Shown in pieces: positions 18,106 through 25,605 of a DNA stretch of 36,946 bases. Each line of letters begins with the position of its first letter. Within the stretch, counting starts at the first letter, position 1. A program made the translations under genes and the position numbers. The notes under the pieces are model-generated. The model saw only the letters and a program-made list of their open reading frames with translations. It searched no databases and was not told the origin of the DNA. Source of the stretch: Candidatus Symbiothrix sp. (GTDB lineage: Bacteria > Bacteroidota > Bacteroidia > Bacteroidales > Azobacteroidaceae); the NCBI GenBank assembly GCA_031290435.1, contig JAITNQ010000172.1, positions 1 through 36,946 on the forward strand. Direction: 5' to 3'.

Positions 18106-19173
18106 TTAATGCGCTTTTTCGAATTCCCGCATGGTTTCGACCAAGGAAATTACCGCGCCTTTCGGTAAAGCATTGTAAGTCGACGCCCGGAATCCACCCA
18201 CCGAACGATGGCCTTTGATGCCTACCATTCCTCGGGCTGAAGCGAATTGATAGAATTCGGCTTCTAAAGATTGATATTCTTCGTTCATTATGAAACAGAT
18301 GTTCATCAAAGAACGGTCTTCTTCAGCAGTTGTACCTTTGAACAGCTTGTTACGGTCGATTTCGTCATAAAGAAATTCGGCTTTGTCCCTGTTCATTTTA
18401 TACATCTTTTTTACACCGCCCAAGGCTTTCAGCCATTTGAGGGTTTGCAAGGCGGCATAGATGGGTACTACCGGAGGCGTATTGAACATAGAGCCGTCTT
18501 TGATGTGTGTACGGTAATCCAACATGGTCGGAATCGGACGGCTGACTTTTCCCAGCAGTTCGTCTTTTACAATCACGAAAGTAAGGCCGGCAGGAGCCAG
18601 ATTCTTCTGGGCGCCGCCGTAAATCATTCCGTATTTGCTGATATCGACCGGACGGGAAAATATATCGGACGACATATCGGCCACCAAAGTTACCGGAGAA
18701 TCAATATCCGTATGAATTTCCGTACCGAAAATGGTGTTGTTGGTGGTAATGTGGAAATAATCCGCATCGGTCGGAATGGTGTAATTTTTAGGAATATAGG
18801 TATAATTGGCTTCTTTGGAAGAGGCCACTTCTACTACTTCACCGAATAATTTAGCTTCTTTCATCGCTTTATTGGCCCATGTGCCGGTGTTCAGGTAGGC
18901 GGCTTTCTTTTCCAACAGGTTGTAAGGCACCATGCAAAATTCCAGACTTGCTCCGCCACCGAGGAACAAAACCGAATAGCCTTCCGGTATGTCTAATATT
19001 TCTTTGAACAAGGCAACCGTTTCATCCATAACGGCTTGAAACTCTTTAGAGCGGTGACTGACTTCCATTAAACCTAAACCGGTTCCTGCAAAATTTTCAA
19101 TTGCTTTGATTGTATTTTCTGCTGTTTCCTTTGGTAACACAGAAGGACCTGCATTAAAATTGTACTTTTCCAT
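18106..19173 (-). CDS. serC: phosphoserine aminotransferase
   Basis: From the ATG at 19173 the product has 355 residues, starting [14 protein letters not shown]; the in-frame TTG three codons upstream is not chosen. GGAQKN carries the PLP-binding lysine and [10 protein letters not shown] is the conserved C-terminal segment. It makes phosphoserine from 3-phosphohydroxypyruvate and glutamate, the second step of serine synthesis, and may also act in pyridoxal phosphate synthesis. In many Bacteroidales serC is followed by serA; here pgk follows after 27 bp, so it heads a different unit. A promoter lies 37 bp upstream. Confidence 0.97.
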   Translation of the reverse strand: MEKYNFNAGPSVLPKETAENTIKAIENFAGTGLGLMEVSHRSKEFQAVMDETVALFKEILDIPEGYSVLFLGGGASLEFCMVPYNLLEKKAAYLNTGTWANKAMKEAKLFGEVVEVASSKEANYTYIPKNYTIPTDADYFHITTNNTIFGTEIHTDIDSPVTLVADMSSDIFSRPVDISKYGMIYGGAQKNLAPAGLTFVIVKDELLGKVSRPIPTMLDYRTHIKDGSMFNTPPVVPIYAALQTLKWLKALGGVKKMYKMNRDKAEFLYDEIDRNKLFKGTTAEEDRSLMNICFIMNEEYQSLEAEFYQFASARGMVGIKGHRSVGGFRASTYNALPKGAVISLVETMREFEKAH

Positions 19174-19209
19174 AATTTTCAAAAATTAAAATGATTATTT
19201 TTTAGACCG

Positions 19210-19241
19210 CGAAGTTACACCTTTTTTTTCTTTTGTCAAAA
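19210..19241 (-). promoter_or_regulatory. promoter of the serC operon
   Basis: On the minus strand TTTTG (19237-19241) is followed exactly 19 bp later by TAACTTCG (19210-19217), one mismatch from TAnnTTTG. The distance to the serC ATG at 19173 is about 37 bp. Confidence 0.55.
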
Positions 19242-19379
19242 GAAATCAGCAAGGTTTTGCATCGGATTTTTGTTAAAGTCCGAAGGGATAATATTTTTGA
19301 CGCTTGTCTTTTATTGTAAAATTTTATAATTGAAAATATTAGGGCCGGTAAGTAACAAAACCAATTAAATAGTAAAATT

Positions 19380-19487
19380 ATGAAACTAATAGCAAATGAA
19401 TCAGAATACGAAGCCATTATGGCGAGAGTAGATGAATATCTTACAGGAAAATCAGAACCTACGCTACAAATAGCCCGTAATCGGTAA
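19380..19487 (+). pseudogene. vestigial HigA-like antitoxin, internal deletion
   Basis: This 35-residue frame starts like many Bacteroidota HigA antitoxins (MKLIANESEYEAIM, ARVDE) and ends with EYLTGKSEPTLQIARN, which matches the recognition-helix region of the full-length HigA-like protein at 34213-34578 (EYLTGKSEPTLSVARN). The middle of the gene, normally about 65-70 residues, and the C-terminal tail are missing. An in-frame deletion is the simplest explanation. Family membership is inferred from the second copy within this window. No toxin gene is visible beside it. Confidence 0.5.
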
Positions 19488-19528
19488 AGGGATTTACAAA
19501 ACAAAAAAAGGACAGCAAGCAAATAAGG

Positions 19529-19561
19529 AAAAAGGACTTATTGTACAAAATACAATAAGCC
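19529..19561 (-). terminator. terminator after manA
   Basis: CTTATTGTA (19537-19545) and TACAATAAG (19551-19559) form a perfect 9-bp stem with a 5-nt loop. On the minus strand it is followed by TCCTTTTTCC and lies about 50 bp after the manA stop, so it probably ends the glgB-manA transcript. Confidence 0.6.
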
Positions 19562-19609
19562 TCCATGTATTTAGTGGTTATAATTTTTCGGTAGTCGGCA
19601 AGGCAGCCT

Positions 19610-20587
19610 TTATCGAATATACGTTTTCAGTAGTTTGCAATCTGTTTTGAACCGCAGCCTTACCGACTGCAATTGCGCAGGCGCCAGCACCGTTTCACCC
19701 TGTCTGATAGCGACGGAACAGTCGTTCTCGTCTGTCAGTTCCGCTTCTCCCGACAGGCAGATATAGATGGAAAACGAATCCGTACCGGGTTGGATCAGTT
19801 CGGCTGTCTCTTTTCCCGCAATGAGTTCCGTTGTAAAGTACGGGCAATGAATCAGGGGTTGAGGCTTGTTTTCCGGTCCGGGCGTATAGTTTAATTTGTA
19901 ATCGGAATAAACCTTGTAATCAATTGCATCTTTGGCTAATCCGGTATGCAGTTCACGGGGATTTCCCTGCGCATCTTTGCGGTTGTAGTCGTAAATGCGA
20001 TAAGTGATGTTGGAAGTTTGCTGAATTTCAGCGATAAAGCAGCCTGCCCCAATGGCGTGTACGCGCCCGGCTGGCAAGAAGAATACGTCGCCGGGTTCAA
20101 TTGCGTGTCTTTGCAGGTAGTTGGTGAACGTATCGTCTTCAAGGCTTTGCACGTATTGTTCAGGGGTGATGGATTCGGCAAAACCGGAATACAGGAAAGC
20201 GTCTTTCGCCGAATCAATAATATACCACATTTCGGTTTTCCCAAAAGAATTGTGGCGCTTACGGGCTAAGGCGTCGTCGGGGTGCACTTGGATGGAAAGC
20301 GAATCACGGGCGTCGATAAATTTGATTAACAAGGGAAAAGTTGTCCCAAAGCGATCAATGACTTTTTTTCCCAACAAATCCGCACCGTAAATGGCAATCA
20401 GTTCTTCCAAGGATTTTCCTTTCAGTTCGCCGTCGGAAACGATGGAAACATTGTCTTTTACATGCGAAATTTCCCAACTTTCGCCGATACCGGTTCTTGT
20501 CGGCGTCAAACCTTTGAAGCGGCAAATTTCATCGCCGCCCCAAATAATTTCTTTTAATATCGGTTCGAATTTTAACGGATACAGCAT
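19610..20587 (-). CDS. manA: mannose-6-phosphate isomerase, class I
   Basis: The product has 325 residues, the length of the short bacterial (Bacillus-like) type. Zinc ligands are visible in SIQVHPDD (Gln and His), GKTEMWYI (Glu) and PAGRVHAIGAG (His); the Arg-containing YRIYDYNR segment lies near the active site. It interconverts mannose-6-phosphate and fructose-6-phosphate, feeding GDP-mannose and GDP-fucose synthesis or mannose use. It starts 35 bp after the glgB stop, so the two are probably cotranscribed, and a terminator follows it. Confidence 0.96.
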   Translation of the reverse strand: MLYPLKFEPILKEIIWGGDEICRFKGLTPTRTGIGESWEISHVKDNVSIVSDGELKGKSLEELIAIYGADLLGKKVIDRFGTTFPLLIKFIDARDSLSIQVHPDDALARKRHNSFGKTEMWYIIDSAKDAFLYSGFAESITPEQYVQSLEDDTFTNYLQRHAIEPGDVFFLPAGRVHAIGAGCFIAEIQQTSNITYRIYDYNRKDAQGNPRELHTGLAKDAIDYKVYSDYKLNYTPGPENKPQPLIHCPYFTTELIAGKETAELIQPGTDSFSIYICLSGEAELTDENDCSVAIRQGETVLAPAQLQSVRLRFKTDCKLLKTYIR

Positions 20588-20622
20588 TATGGCGTTGTTA
20601 AAGGTATTTATCGCTATTTATT

Positions 20623-22632
20623 TTAGTTCGTTCTTTTTAATACCATAGCTGTTCTTGCAGGAAGGTACAATTTCAACCATTCTTTACCTTCTCCGGCATA
20701 AAGCCCATCGTGAATCGTCAGGTGTTCGACGGAATCGTTTACCAAGCCGAAACCGCCGAAAGCGGAGGAGTCGGTATTGAGGATGACTTTGTAATTCCCG
20801 GGAGGAACCAATAATCCGTATCCGGTGAAAGAAGTTACCGGATTAAAATTAAAGACAAAAATCAAATCTTCCCGCCGGAAAGCGAGCACCTGATCTTTTT
20901 CATTATCCCAAACCTTGTAAATTGCGGACGCCTGAAAATGGTCCGTTCCGCCAATCAGATGAATCATGGCTTTATCGAAGTCGCCGAGAAAGCGGTATTT
21001 CAAATCAGGCTTATCGACTAAATCCCATTGACGACGAGCATACTTATACGACCAACCGTTGCCTTCACGGGGAAAATCAATCCATTCGGGATGTCCGAAT
21101 TCGTTTCCCATAAAATTCAAGTATCCGCCGTTGATGGTAGACGCGGTGGCCAAGCGGATCATTTTATGCAGCGCCATGCCCCGATCGACTGTCATGTTCC
21201 GGTCGTTTGCCGACATATGCCAATACATTTCGGAATCAATCAGCCGGAAAATGATGGTTTTGTCGCCTACCAAGGCTTGGTCGTGACTCTCGGCATACGA
21301 TATCGTCTTTTCGTCTGCCCTTCGGTTGGTCGTTTCCCACCAGATGCCGGTTACCGGCCAGTCTTGGTCTTGCTTTTCCTTGATGATTTTTATCCAGTAA
21401 TCCGGAATATTCATCGCCATCCGGTAGTCGAAGCCATAGCCGCCGGAAGTAATTGCAGCAGCCAGTCCGGGCATTCCGCTCACTTCTTCGGCAATGGTGA
21501 TGGCATGTTTGTTGACTTGGTGAATCAATTGGTTAGCCAATGTCAGGTAACAAATGGCGTCTCCGTCCTGATGGCCGCTGTAGTAATCGTCGTATGACGA
21601 AAAAGCCTCTCCCAGACCGTGACTGTAATACAACATGGAGGTTACGCCGTCGAAACGGAATCCGTCGAACTTGTATTCTTCCAACCAGAATTTGCAATTC
21701 GAAAGCAAGAAATGCAGGACTTCATTCTTCCCGTAATCGAAGCAGAGAGAGTCCCATGCCGGGTGTTCTCTGCGGGAGCCGCTGTGAAAATACAGGTGAT
21801 TGGTTCCATCGAATCGTCCCAACCCTTCCGTTTCATTTTTAACCGCATGGGAGTGCACAATATCCATGATGACGGACAGACCCATCGAATGGGCGGTATC
21901 TATCAATTCTTTTAAATCGTCCGGGGTGCCGAAACGTGAAGAAGCAGCAAAAAAATTGGAAACATGATACCCGAAAGACCCATAATACGGATGCTCTTGT
22001 ATGGCCATAATCTGGATACAGTTGTAGCCGTCGTTCTTGATGCGCGGCAGGATATTTCGGGTAAAATCTTTGTAATTACCCACTTTTTCTTCCCGTTCAG
22101 CCATCCCGATATGACATTCGTAAATCAGCAGCGGAGAGGTATTGGGCACAAAGTCTTTGTTTTTGAAACGATAAGGGTTTGCCGGATTCCAGACCTGAGC
22201 GCTGAAAATATGGGTGGTTTCATCTTGAACCGCCCTACGTGCCCATGCCGGAATGCGTTCTCCTTCACCGTTTTGCCATTTTACCTTCAGTTTATATAAA
22301 TCCAAATGATGCAACGCCGGGCCGGGGAGTTTTATTTCGAAAACGCCATTTTCGATTCGGATCAGGCGGTATTCTTCCCGTTCCTGCCAAGCATTGAAAT
22401 CACCAATCAGGTAGATTTCGTTTGCTCCCGGCGCCCATTCCCGAAAAATCCATCCGGTTTTTGTCTTGTGCAGACCGAAATAAAGGTAGCCGGAAGCAAA
22501 CTCACTTAAACTGATTGTCTCGTTTTGCCTTAACTCTTTTTCCTTACGGAGAAAATAACCGTAACGGCCTTCAATCGCTTTTTTGTAAGGCTCCAGCCAC
22601 GGATCGTTTGCTATTAATCTGAGAAATTCCAT
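20623..22632 (-). CDS. glgB: 1,4-alpha-glucan branching enzyme (eukaryote-type GH13)
   Basis: The product has 669 residues. Residues about 45-135 are the CBM48 domain (FREWAPGANEIYLIGDFNAW). The TIM barrel carries MDIVHSHA, the nucleophile Asp328 in GFRFDGVTSML, acid Glu382 in ITIAEEVSGMP and the third carboxylate in YAESHD. The motif spelling and length match the eukaryote-type (GH13_8) branching enzymes common in Bacteroidota, rather than the E. coli form. It makes alpha-1,6 branches in glycogen. No glgA or glgC is in this window; manA follows after 35 bp. A -7 box lies 22 bp upstream of the ATG. Confidence 0.95.
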   Translation of the reverse strand: MEFLRLIANDPWLEPYKKAIEGRYGYFLRKEKELRQNETISLSEFASGYLYFGLHKTKTGWIFREWAPGANEIYLIGDFNAWQEREEYRLIRIENGVFEIKLPGPALHHLDLYKLKVKWQNGEGERIPAWARRAVQDETTHIFSAQVWNPANPYRFKNKDFVPNTSPLLIYECHIGMAEREEKVGNYKDFTRNILPRIKNDGYNCIQIMAIQEHPYYGSFGYHVSNFFAASSRFGTPDDLKELIDTAHSMGLSVIMDIVHSHAVKNETEGLGRFDGTNHLYFHSGSRREHPAWDSLCFDYGKNEVLHFLLSNCKFWLEEYKFDGFRFDGVTSMLYYSHGLGEAFSSYDDYYSGHQDGDAICYLTLANQLIHQVNKHAITIAEEVSGMPGLAAAITSGGYGFDYRMAMNIPDYWIKIIKEKQDQDWPVTGIWWETTNRRADEKTISYAESHDQALVGDKTIIFRLIDSEMYWHMSANDRNMTVDRGMALHKMIRLATASTINGGYLNFMGNEFGHPEWIDFPREGNGWSYKYARRQWDLVDKPDLKYRFLGDFDKAMIHLIGGTDHFQASAIYKVWDNEKDQVLAFRREDLIFVFNFNPVTSFTGYGLLVPPGNYKVILNTDSSAFGGFGLVNDSVEHLTIHDGLYAGEGKEWLKLYLPARTAMVLKRTN

Positions 22633-22654
22633 AATAATGAAGATATGTTAAAGG

Positions 22655-22662
22655 CAAAGATA
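22655..22662 (-). promoter_or_regulatory. -7 box for glgB-manA
   Basis: On the minus strand TATCTTTG matches TAnnTTTG and lies 22 bp before the glgB ATG. The -33 position has no good TTTG. Confidence 0.55.
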
Positions 22663-22701
22663 CGCTTTTTTATGCAAATACGCGTTTTATTTACATTAAT
22701 T

Positions 22702-22839
22702 TTAATGAACGAGTTCTATTTTTTCACCTTCCGTAGGATTGTCGCCTCTTAATGCATTGCCCAATGCAATGGCATAAATCGTAATCATGATGATAAATGC
22801 AGACAATAAGCCCAATAAAAGTTTATTACTTGTTTTCAT
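22702..22839 (-). CDS. 45-residue membrane peptide of the GntR-ABC operon
   Basis: The ATG is 1 bp after the GntR stop codon, and the frame runs 45 codons to TAA. The sequence begins MKTSNKLLLG, then a hydrophobic segment to about residue 28 (one transmembrane helix or uncleaved signal), then the polar tail RGDNPTEGEKIELVH. The MKTSNK-plus-helix start resembles the N-terminus of larger secreted DUF2807-type proteins found after similar operons in Bacteroidota; this one stops right after the helix. That parallel is recalled, not searched. The tight coupling to GntR supports it being translated. It could be a small transporter subunit or a trimmed remnant. Confidence 0.6.
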   Translation of the reverse strand: MKTSNKLLLGLLSAFIIMITIYAIALGNALRGDNPTEGEKIELVH

Positions 22840-22840
22840 T

Positions 22841-23206
22841 CTATTTACTATTTAAATAATTATTATACTCTTTTTCAAACGTTTCCAATGTCATACCCAA
22901 AAGTTTCATGTTTTTGAAAATCAAGGGTAACTCCTGTTCCAGAAATTCTTTCCTGCGGTATTCAATGATTTTTTGTCCGGCGTTTTCGTTTATGAAGTAG
23001 CCGACGCCCCGCTTGTTGAAAATAATTTCCTTGTTTTGCAAAAATTCGTAGGTGCGTATCACGGTATTCGGATTAACTTCCAAAGCCGCACCCATTTCCC
23101 GGATAGATAATACTCTATCTCCCTCGCTCCAGCGTCCCAGTAGAATCTGCTCGCAGATATAAGCGGCAATCTGGAGGAAAATGGCTTGTGTTTCTTTGAA
23201 TTCCAT
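22841..23206 (-). CDS. GntR-family regulator, YtrA-like
   Basis: From the ATG at 23206 the product has 121 residues (MEFKETQ); a longer frame to 23251 would overlap the permease, so it is not used. Residues about 5-75 are the winged helix (QIAAYICEQILLGRW, LSIREMGAALEVNPNTVIRTYEFL, GVGYFI), with the SxREMAxxLxVNPNTV motif of the GntR family. The short C-terminal tail of about 45 residues is typical of YtrA-type regulators, which repress the ABC operon they sit in, often in response to cell-envelope stress. It starts 2 bp after the permease stop. The three repeats at 24886-24909 are its probable operator. Confidence 0.92.
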   Translation of the reverse strand: MEFKETQAIFLQIAAYICEQILLGRWSEGDRVLSIREMGAALEVNPNTVIRTYEFLQNKEIIFNKRGVGYFINENAGQKIIEYRRKEFLEQELPLIFKNMKLLGMTLETFEKEYNNYLNSK

Positions 23207-23208
23207 AG

Positions 23209-23997
23209 CTATACTTCTTTTTCGGTTAACCGGAAATAACTTACTATCCACAAATAAACCGGAAGGATATAAGCGAATACATTGGCCATTATATTGTGAA
23301 AAACACGATGCAACGTAATTACGCTTTCTGCGCTATTTATATTTACTGATGTAGTCCCTGTGAAAATTTTTAATTCTAAAATAGAAATGATTGAAAATGC
23401 GAACAACAAGGCTATTCCGGATAATATGGTTTTAAATGCCTGATTATTTTTGAAATAAATTCCGCCCAAAGTAAAAACAGATTGCATGAGCAGCAAATAT
23501 TTCATAAACAAAACGATATATGGCGCTTGGTATTTTAATTCTCCGGTGAAAATTTCCGTATATTGTTTGGATTCGAACAGTGTCCATTGCAAATCAACAG
23601 AATGAAAAAGGTGCAATTCGAATGAAAAAAACGAAATTTTTGCCAACAAATTTGTAAATAAAGTGCCGAGTAAGTTGCCGACAATATAGGCCAGTATCAT
23701 CATTCCATAAAAATAAATGATGGTAAACAACAGGGAAACTGTCATTTTTTCCACTTGTGTAGCCGGAATCATAAAGTAGTTAATGCCGTTTGTCCGGGAA
23801 TGAATTTCGCGGAAAAACCGGGCGGCATAAAATAAAGCGGCAATAAAAATCAATCCGCCAATAACCATAATGTTGTTCCGAATGAACATAAAAACGATGG
23901 CCATAATGCCCCAGTAAATAAGTTCGGAGCGGAAGCGTTCCGAAAAATACCGCTGAATTAATAATCCCGTACGATTGAAATCAAATTTGGTATTCAT
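23209..23997 (-). CDS. ABC transporter membrane subunit
   Basis: The product has 262 residues and about six hydrophobic segments (near 28-55, 85-120, 160-180, 188-208 and 235-255). It begins with a short cytoplasmic helix (MNTKFDFNRTGLLIQRYFSE). The permease lies between an ABC ATPase (12 bp away) and a GntR regulator, the arrangement of YtrA-type export systems. It has no clear named subfamily; ABC-2 type is inferred. The substrate is unknown; such systems in other bacteria respond to envelope-active antibiotics. Confidence 0.85.
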   Translation of the reverse strand: MNTKFDFNRTGLLIQRYFSERFRSELIYWGIMAIVFMFIRNNIMVIGGLIFIAALFYAARFFREIHSRTNGINYFMIPATQVEKMTVSLLFTIIYFYGMMILAYIVGNLLGTLFTNLLAKISFFSFELHLFHSVDLQWTLFESKQYTEIFTGELKYQAPYIVLFMKYLLLMQSVFTLGGIYFKNNQAFKTILSGIALLFAFSIISILELKIFTGTTSVNINSAESVITLHRVFHNIMANVFAYILPVYLWIVSYFRLTEKEV

Positions 23998-24009
23998 GTT
24001 TATATAGTC

Positions 24010-24870
24010 TTATTTGTTTTTAAAAATGTTTTTGATTCTCTTTTTATTAGCCAAAATAGAATTGAACAAGAGTTCTATATCCAATTTGCTATCCTCGTGA
24101 TTCAGGTTTTCCCGTACCTGATAATAACCGCGCAGGTTGTCTTCAAAATAAATGACGGAATCGTCTTTTTCGTTGGTGTCGTAGACTTTGAACGATAATT
24201 TATCCGTAATGACGTCAATTGATTCGTTGAAAACAATTTCGTGTTCATCCATAATGATGATGCTGTCTATCAAACTATCCAAATCGCGCACCTGATGTGT
24301 GGAAATAATCAGACAACGATCCGCCTCAAGCGTCGATGCGATAATTCGCCGGAATTGACCTTTCGACGGAATATCCAGACCATTGGTGGGTTCATCCATC
24401 AACATGATTTTTGTGTTTGTCGCCAAACCGAACGCAATCATCACTTTCTTTTTTTGTCCGAACGACAATTTACTTAAATTCCAATTTTTATCCGGAATAT
24501 CAAATTCTTTCAAGTAATGATTGAATTGTTCGATACTGAATTGTGGATAAAAAGGGGAATAAATCTTTTCCAATTCCCTGATGGATAAATTAAAAACGGG
24601 CAATTCTTCCGGGAAAAAGTAGACATCCTGTAGCATTTGCAGTTTCCTTTTCCGGGATTCAAAACCCAGTACATCAATAGATCCTTTTTGCGGAAATACC
24701 AAACCGGCAACGAGTTTCAACAAAGTGCTTTTCCCTTCGCCGTTCCTTCCCAGCAAGCCGTAGATATGCCCGGGATCAAGCTGTAGGCTTAAATCGGATA
24801 GCAACGGCCGTTTTTTCTGATAGCTGAAATTGACCTCATTTAATTGAATAATCTTCTGAATAATTTCCAT
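24010..24870 (-). CDS. ABC transporter ATP-binding protein
   Basis: The product has 286 residues. Walker A is GLLGRNGEGKST, the signature LSFGQKKK (normally LSGGQ), Walker B IMLMDEPTNGLD and the switch His in ISTHQ. The C-terminal 75 residues after about 210 form an extra domain (SFKVYDTNEKDDSVIYFEDN) of unknown role. The Phe in LSFGQ is seen in several export ATPases of this type. It is the first gene of the operon with permease, GntR and membrane peptide, and its promoter overlaps a repeated operator. It probably powers export rather than import, as no binding protein is nearby. Confidence 0.95.
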   Translation of the reverse strand: MEIIQKIIQLNEVNFSYQKKRPLLSDLSLQLDPGHIYGLLGRNGEGKSTLLKLVAGLVFPQKGSIDVLGFESRKRKLQMLQDVYFFPEELPVFNLSIRELEKIYSPFYPQFSIEQFNHYLKEFDIPDKNWNLSKLSFGQKKKVMIAFGLATNTKIMLMDEPTNGLDIPSKGQFRRIIASTLEADRCLIISTHQVRDLDSLIDSIIIMDEHEIVFNESIDVITDKLSFKVYDTNEKDDSVIYFEDNLRGYYQVRENLNHEDSKLDIELLFNSILANKKRIKNIFKNK

Positions 24871-24885
24871 AAATGCATTACTTTG

Positions 24886-24909
24886 TTAGTGTATTAGTGC
24901 AATAGTGCA
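24886..24909 (-). promoter_or_regulatory. three tandem octamers, probable GntR operator
   Basis: On the plus strand TTAGTGTA, TTAGTGCA and ATAGTGCA follow each other without a gap, giving consensus WTAGTGYA with 8-bp period. They occupy the segment between the -7 box and the ATG of the ABC ATPase, where a bound repressor would block transcription. YtrA-type regulators elsewhere use comparable AGTGTA-type sites. Confidence 0.65.
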
Positions 24910-24912
24910 CTG

Positions 24913-24944
24913 CAAATGTACGATGATATTTTAGACAAACAAAA
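24913..24944 (-). promoter_or_regulatory. promoter of the ABC-GntR operon
   Basis: On the minus strand TACATTTG (24913-24920) matches TAnnTTTG exactly, with a T-rich TTTTG (24940-24944) 19 bp upstream. The octamer repeats begin 4 bp downstream of the -7 box. Confidence 0.7.
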
Positions 24945-24984
24945 AAAATCACGTTAAAAATATTTAAATGTGAAAAATAGGTTG

Positions 24985-24992
24985 TATATTTG
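24985..24992 (+). promoter_or_regulatory. -7 box for the YhcH-family gene
   Basis: TATATTTG matches TAnnTTTG and lies 27 bp before the ATG at 25019. The -33 region shows only a TTT. It is divergent from the ABC operon promoter about 65 bp away. Confidence 0.55.
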
Positions 24993-25018
24993 CATACACA
25001 TTCAATAATACAAATAAT

Positions 25019-25561
25019 ATGGGAGATTTTATAAAAACAGCAGCGGAAGTTTCTGCCTGGTTTCAGAAGGGCGAATGGAAAGAAGGCTGGCAGGTAAAAC
25101 CGGATGAATCAATTGACAAAGAGGTGTTTATTCGTCATTATTTTGCCAATAAGGAAAGATGGAAAAAATCTTTTCGTTTTTTGGCCAGTCAGGATTTGCA
25201 AGGCATGGCTTTGGGGCGTTACGAATTGGAAGGCGCTGATTTGTACGTGAATATCAGCGAATATACCACCAAGAACGAAGAAGACGCCAAATGTGAAGCG
25301 CATATCAAATATATTGATATTCAGTATCTTATTTTCGGAGAGGAAAAAATAGGCGTATTGCCTCTCTCCGATACAAAAGACGCGACGCCTTATGATGCGG
25401 AAAAGGATATTTATTTCATGAAACCGGATTACGACAAGTATTATCTCGCAGATGCCGGTCGGTTTTTCATTTTCTTTCCGGACGATGCACACAGACCTTC
25501 GGTAAAGGTAGCGGAAAACGCTTTGGTCAGGAAAGCGATAGTGAAATTAAAAATTGATTAG
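25019..25561 (+). CDS. YhcH/YjgK/YiaL family protein
   Basis: The product has 180 residues. The family core is a jelly-roll cupin-like fold; visible family features are GMALGRYELEGADLYVNISEY, EAHIKYIDIQYLIFGEEKIG and FFIFFPDDAHRPSV, with His and Glu residues that bind metal in characterised members. Family members are linked to sugar or sialic-acid metabolism and probably act on anomers, but the exact reaction here is unknown. No signal peptide is present. It stands alone and is divergent from the ABC operon; a hairpin at its end separates it from secA. Confidence 0.9.
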   Translation: MGDFIKTAAEVSAWFQKGEWKEGWQVKPDESIDKEVFIRHYFANKERWKKSFRFLASQDLQGMALGRYELEGADLYVNISEYTTKNEEDAKCEAHIKYIDIQYLIFGEEKIGVLPLSDTKDATPYDAEKDIYFMKPDYDKYYLADAGRFFIFFPDDAHRPSVKVAENALVRKAIVKLKID

Positions 25562-25594
25562 TGAAGACCTTACTTAAAATAAAGCCTTCACTAA
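25558..25594. terminator. shared hairpin between convergent yhcH-like gene and secA
   Basis: TTAGTGAAG (25558-25566) and CTTCACTAA (25586-25594) form a perfect 9-bp stem with a 19-nt loop. The left arm overlaps the stop codon of the YhcH-family gene. The hairpin lies 11 bp from the secA stop, and no long T-run follows on either side, so termination strength is uncertain. Confidence 0.45.
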
Positions 25595-25605
25595 TTAACT
25601 TTACA

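Larger units (their letters stand above)
19174..19609. other. 436-bp intergenic region between serC and manA
   Basis: It holds the serC promoter near 19210-19241 and the manA terminator near 19537-19559 on the minus strand. Between them on the plus strand is a 35-codon ORF that looks like a shrunken HigA antitoxin gene. A 106-residue frame on the minus strand (19202-19522) spans all of it but resembles no family, so it is not called. Confidence 0.6.

Noticed and set aside
19202..19522. 106-residue minus-strand frame between serC and manA
   Set aside because: It covers the serC promoter and the HigA-like fossil on the other strand; the product is a Cys/Phe/Leu-rich string without family features.
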